Positions 22,108-25,601 of a stretch of DNA of 25,601 bases are shown here, in pieces. Both the position numbers and the translations under genes were made by a program. Within the stretch, counting starts at the first letter, position 1; each line of letters starts with the position of its first letter. Source of the DNA: Rhodobacteraceae bacterium UBA6197 (lineage in GTDB: Bacteria; Pseudomonadota; Alphaproteobacteria; Rhodobacterales; Rhodobacteraceae); the NCBI GenBank assembly GCA_002422085.1, contig DISZ01000014.1, forward strand, positions 1-25,601, in the 5' to 3' direction. The notes under the pieces are model-generated. The model saw only the letters and a program-made list of their open reading frames with translations. It made no database searches and was not told the DNA's origin.

Positions 22108-24635
22108 GGCCTCTGCTGCGCCTGCTGTCGCTGGTTCTGACTCTGCTTCTGCTGGCAGGGCCACAGGGCGTGGGCGCACAAGAAACCCAGATGCCAGATT
22201 ATGCGCAATGGGAAAAGGACGCGACCCGCGCCGAACAGGCCGTGGCCGACGCGCGGGCCTCTGATAGCGCCATGGGCGATTTGCGCGATGATGTGGTCGC
22301 CTGGCGCAGCGCGTTTCTGGCCGCGCAATCGGCCAATCAGTCGCGTATCGAAACGCTGCGCGGCCAGATTTCGGCCTTGGGCGCGGCGCCCGGTGAGGGC
22401 GAGACCGAGGCCCCCGAGATTGCCGCCCGTCGGGCCGAGCTTTCGGACCAGTTGGCCAAGCTGCAGGCTCCCGGCATCTCTGCTGTCGAGGCCGCCAGCC
22501 GCGCCGACGGTATCGTGCGCGGTATCGACCGGGTCTTGCGCGAACGTCAGGCCGACGCGCTGTTGCGGCTGTCGCCATCTCCGTTGAACCCGGCCAACTG
22601 GCCCGCCGCCCTGGTGGCGCTGACCGGGGTCGTCACCGCTGTCTGGACCGAAACCGCCAACCGGGTCGCCAAAGTCGGCGGGCTGGACGAGGCCAAGAAC
22701 TACGCCCCGGCCATCGTGCTGTCGCTGTTGGTGGCGCTAGTGTTGCTGGCTCGCGGGCGGCGCGGGATGGAACGGCTGGGTCATCGCCTTTTGGGAATAA
22801 GCTCGATGCGCGGGCGGCAGGTGGTCTCGACGGTGGTGTCGCTGGGCCAGATCGTGCTGCCGCTGGTCGGCGTGCGCTTGCTGGTCACGGCGTTCGAATT
22901 GTCGGGCCTGTTCGGTGACCGGGGTATGGCGATATTGGCGCAGCTTCCGGCGATGGGGTTGCTGATTCTGGTGGCCTATTGGCTGGGCGGGCGGATCTTT
23001 CCACGCGATGACGAACAGGACGCGGCGCTGACGCTGCTGTCAGAGCGTCGCGCCGAGGGCCGGTTCCTGACGGCGATGATGGGCGTCGTTCTGGCGATTC
23101 AGGGCTTTATTCAGGTCAGCGTGGTTCCGCAAACCGGGGCCGCACTGGCCGTAGGGATGTTGACGGGCAACGTGCCGATGGCCATTCCGGCCGAGACCAC
23201 CGACGCGGCGGCGGCCGTGATCCAGCTTCCGTTGTTGCTGGTTGCGGCGCTTTTGCTGTTTCGCGCCGGTCAGCTGTTGCGCCGCCATGTGCGCAATCAG
23301 CCGGTCAGCGACAGCGAACACGGGTTTCGCGACCGGCTGGTCAAATTCGTCGCCAACGGGGCGATCATGGTGGCGGTGCTAGCGCCGGGGCTGGCGGTGG
23401 TGGGCTATATCAGCGCGGCCAATGCGCTGATCTGGCCGTCGATCCTGTCGCTGGGGCTGATGGCGCTTTTGGGGGTGTTGCAGAAATTCGCGACCGACGT
23501 CTATGGGTTGATCACGCGGGATGCGGTCGGCGCGCGTGACGCGCTGGTGCCGGTTCTGATCGGTTTCGGGTTGAGCGTGATCGCACTGCCGGTCTTTGCG
23601 CTGATCTGGGGGATGCGGTTCGATGAACTGGTCGAGATCTGGCAAAGCTTCCGGTCCGGGATTTCCCTGGGCGGCGTGCGGATTTCACCAACGATCTTTC
23701 TGACCTTCGCGGTGGTCTTCGGGATCGGCTATGGCGCCACACGGCTGTTGCAGGGGGTGCTGCGCAGCTCGATCCTGCCGAAGACTCGGATCGACAAGGG
23801 CGGCCAGAACGCGATCATCTCGGGGATCGGCTATTTCGGGATATTTCTGGCGGCGGTGCTGGCGATTTCCTCGGCGGGGATTGATCTCAGCTCATTGGCG
23901 ATCGTTGCCGGGGCGTTGTCGGTCGGCATCGGTTTCGGCCTGCAAAACATCGTCTCGAACTTTGTCTCGGGGATCATCCTGCTGATCGAGCGCCCGATTT
24001 CCGAGGGCGACTGGATCGAGGTCGGCGGCCAGCAAGGGGTCGTGCGCGCGATCTCGGTGCGCTCGACCCGGATCGAGACCTTCGACCGCACCGACGTGAT
24101 CGTGCCCAATGCCGATCTGGTCTCGGGGGTGGTCACGAACTGGACACGGGGCAATCTGACAGGCCGGGCGATCGTGCCGGTCGGGGTGGCCTATGGAAGC
24201 GATACGCGGCGGGTCGAGGCGATCTTGCGCGAAGTCGCGCATGACCACCCGTTGGTGATGATGAACCCCGAACCGAAGGTCTATCTGATGGGATTCGGGG
24301 CCGATAGCGTCGATTTCGAGATCCGCGCGATCCTGTCGGATGTGAATTTCAAATTGGCGGTGACGTCGGAAATGAACCATCACATCCTGCGCCGCTTTGC
24401 CGAGGAAGGAATCGAAATTCCGTTTCCGCAGCGTGATGTCTGGTTGCGCAACCCCGAGGCGCTGCGCCCGCAGCCTCAGCACGGCCCCTATGTCGCCGCG
24501 GCGATGGCGCCGCCCGAAGCGGGTGAAGGCATTTCCGTCCCCCATGCTGCGCCCGCCCACGACGCGCCGATGCGCACGCGCGCGGTCTCGGATGACACCG
24601 ACGAGTCCGAGGATGACCCCGAGGACTCCGTATGA
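22104..24635 (+). CDS. Mechanosensitive ion channel protein, DUF3772 + MscS
   Basis: An 843-residue MscS-type channel protein that should open on membrane tension and release solutes on osmotic downshock. The signal peptide MRPLLRLLSLVLTLLLLAGPQGVGAQ is followed by a periplasmic helical domain of about 150 residues (DUF3772 type, with DDVVAWRSAFLAAQSANQSRIETLRGQI), then about nine to eleven membrane helices. The MscS core begins LSSLAIVAGALSVGIGFGLQNIVSNFVSGIILLIERPISEGDWIEVGGQQGVV near residue 595, including the pore helix and the beta domain, and ends with EIPFPQRDVWLRNPE. A long acidic tail (ESEDDPEDSV) closes it. It overlaps cysK and the AlaX gene by 4 bases each, so the three are translated together. 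Confidence 0.93.
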   Translation: MRPLLRLLSLVLTLLLLAGPQGVGAQETQMPDYAQWEKDATRAEQAVADARASDSAMGDLRDDVVAWRSAFLAAQSANQSRIETLRGQISALGAAPGEGETEAPEIAARRAELSDQLAKLQAPGISAVEAASRADGIVRGIDRVLRERQADALLRLSPSPLNPANWPAALVALTGVVTAVWTETANRVAKVGGLDEAKNYAPAIVLSLLVALVLLARGRRGMERLGHRLLGISSMRGRQVVSTVVSLGQIVLPLVGVRLLVTAFELSGLFGDRGMAILAQLPAMGLLILVAYWLGGRIFPRDDEQDAALTLLSERRAEGRFLTAMMGVVLAIQGFIQVSVVPQTGAALAVGMLTGNVPMAIPAETTDAAAAVIQLPLLLVAALLLFRAGQLLRRHVRNQPVSDSEHGFRDRLVKFVANGAIMVAVLAPGLAVVGYISAANALIWPSILSLGLMALLGVLQKFATDVYGLITRDAVGARDALVPVLIGFGLSVIALPVFALIWGMRFDELVEIWQSFRSGISLGGVRISPTIFLTFAVVFGIGYGATRLLQGVLRSSILPKTRIDKGGQNAIISGIGYFGIFLAAVLAISSAGIDLSSLAIVAGALSVGIGFGLQNIVSNFVSGIILLIERPISEGDWIEVGGQQGVVRAISVRSTRIETFDRTDVIVPNADLVSGVVTNWTRGNLTGRAIVPVGVAYGSDTRRVEAILREVAHDHPLVMMNPEPKVYLMGFGADSVDFEIRAILSDVNFKLAVTSEMNHHILRRFAEEGIEIPFPQRDVWLRNPEALRPQPQHGPYVAAAMAPPEAGEGISVPHAAPAHDAPMRTRAVSDDTDESEDDPEDSV

Positions 24636-25354
24636 GTCCGACCGAGCCGCTCTACCGCGTCGCGCCCTACCTGCGCGACGCCACCGCCCGCGTGCTGGGC
24701 CTGACCGCCGAGGGCGGGATCATCTGCGACAGTTCGATCTTTTACCCGACCGGCGGCGGGCAGCCCGGCGATGCGGGACGCCTCGTGTGGCAGGACGGTG
24801 CGTTGGAGATCGCCACCGCTGTCAAGGCCGAGGGGGGTGCGGTCATCCTGATCCCGGCCGAGCCCGCGCCGATGCCCGCGCCCGGAACCCTCGTGATGCA
24901 GCACCTCGATTGGGAACGCCGACACCGGCATATGCGCGTCCACACGGCGCTTCATCTGCTATCGGTGGTTATTCCCTTGCCGGTGACCGGCGGCCAGATC
25001 GGCACCGAGAAGGGGCGGCTTGATTTTGACATGCCCGAGCCGCCGGCCGATATGGCCGCGCTCGAGGCGGCGCTGAACCTTCTGATCGCGCGCGATCTGA
25101 CGGTCCGCGAACACTGGATCACCGACGCCGAACTGGCGGCCAATCCGGGGCTGGTGAAAACCATGTCGGTCGCGCCGCCAGTGGGGCAGGGCAGGGTGCG
25201 CCTGATCCGTATCGGTGCGGGTGACGATCAGATCGACCTGCAACCCTGTGGCGGCACACATGTCGCCACGACCGCCGAGATCGGCCGCGTCGTTTTGGGC
25301 AAGGTCGAAAAGAAGGGGCGCCAGAATCGGCGCGTCAGTTTGCTTCTGACCTGA
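24632..25354 (+). CDS. alaX: Alanyl-tRNA editing protein AlaX
   Basis: A 240-residue free-standing editing domain that hydrolyses serine or glycine mis-charged to tRNA-Ala. The family features are intact: FYPTGGGQPGDAG near residues 37-49, the zinc ligands HTALH (His104, His108) and CGGTH (Cys206, His210), and IGRVVLGKVEKKGRQNRRVSLLL at the C-terminus. It corresponds to the AlaRS second-domain type without the synthetase. It shares ATGA with the channel gene upstream and is the last gene in the co-directional run that began with the CFA-like gene. Confidence 0.93.
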   Translation: MSPTEPLYRVAPYLRDATARVLGLTAEGGIICDSSIFYPTGGGQPGDAGRLVWQDGALEIATAVKAEGGAVILIPAEPAPMPAPGTLVMQHLDWERRHRHMRVHTALHLLSVVIPLPVTGGQIGTEKGRLDFDMPEPPADMAALEAALNLLIARDLTVREHWITDAELAANPGLVKTMSVAPPVGQGRVRLIRIGAGDDQIDLQPCGGTHVATTAEIGRVVLGKVEKKGRQNRRVSLLLT

Positions 25355-25420
25355 TCCGTTGGTGATTTGGGTCAGCCTTGTGCAGGCAATCCGTGCCGGG
25401 CCGGGGGCGGCAACGGCTGC

Positions 25421-25601
25421 TCAGCCTTCAGCGTCGGGCAGGCCTTCGCGCGACAAAAGCACCGCCAGCGGGCGCAGTGTCTGCGATTGCGAACTTACGA
25501 TCATCACCGCCACCATGATCGGAACCGCCAAGAACATTCCCGGCAGGCCCCAGACCGCGCCCCAGAACGCCAGCGAAATGATGATCCCGAACGATGACAG
25601 A
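25421..25601 (-). CDS. AI-2E family transporter, C-terminal part (runs off the window)
   Basis: The last 59 codons of a gene continuing past the right edge. They read LSSFGIIISLAFWGAVWGLPGMFLAVPIMVAVMIV, which is the final paired membrane segments with the W-G-xPGM-LAVP motif of the AI-2E/PerM transporter family, followed by a short hydrophilic tail SREGLPDAEG and a TGA stop (25423-25421). Members include TqsA-like and PerM-like proteins with varied or unknown substrates. The gene is convergent with alaX, with a 66-base gap. Confidence 0.83.
   Translation of the reverse strand, partial: LSSFGIIISLAFWGAVWGLPGMFLAVPIMVAVMIVSSQSQTLRPLAVLLSREGLPDAEG

Overview
The window reads as ordinary chromosome from a GC-rich alphaproteobacterium of the Rhodobacterales/Rhodobacteraceae. 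The main grounds are a two-piece, circularly permuted tmRNA gene, a ChpT-type histidine phosphotransferase, an alpha-type SspB with an acidic linker, an olsB-olsA ornithine-lipid pair, and a photolyase / CFA-like methyltransferase / trgA / trgB / cysK block that resembles the tellurite-resistance region known from Rhodobacter sphaeroides. There is no prophage, intact insertion sequence, CRISPR array or rRNA operon.

Layout. 1-1611 (+): a small membrane protein and proA. 1749-2405 (-): chpT, divergent from a DUF3553 gene (2411-2596, +). 2774-4392 (+): the overlapping olsB-olsA pair, preceded by a TTAA-N7-TTAA (CtrA-type) site. 4574-4864 (+): an unrecognised 96-residue protein. 4843-6664 (-): fumC, a DUF4169 protein and a ribbon-helix-helix protein in overlapping order. 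6746-8653 (-): a PmtA-like methyltransferase, SspB and an exported phytochelatin-synthase-family protein. 8746-8842: a 14-bp tandem repeat array. 8866-9222 (-): the ssrA gene with its own promoter. 9236-12940 (-): a TetR regulator and an HlyD / ATPase / permease exporter in one overlapping operon, with a palindrome in the regulator's promoter. 12970-13967: about 1 kb with no supportable gene. 14058-15116 (-): an orphan polyamine-type binding protein with a terminator. 15310-18123 (+): a class-V aminotransferase and a photolyase. 18172-25354 (+): a compact run of a CFA-like methyltransferase (ufaM candidate), trgA, trgB, cysK, an MscS-type channel and AlaX. 25421-25601 (-): the C-terminus of an AI-2E-family transporter.

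How the genes fit together. ornithine-lipid synthesis (olsBA), a PmtA-like methyltransferase and the CFA-like methyltransferase all act, or are predicted to act, on membrane lipids. The photolyase, CFA-like enzyme, trgAB and cysK form a light/oxidant/thiol stress cluster. In R. sphaeroides, as I recall, the photolyase and CFA-like genes belong to the singlet-oxygen (sigmaE-ChrR) response, but I could not find a clear promoter of that type here. ssrA and SspB both serve removal of stalled translation products through ClpXP.

The most rewarding points are the complete two-piece tmRNA with its readable tag, the tandem repeats and G10 tract at its downstream edge, the altered bicarbonate-site residues in the CFA-like enzyme that suit a UfaM-type methylase, and the CtrA-type site close to chpT. 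I found no clearly new biological system.
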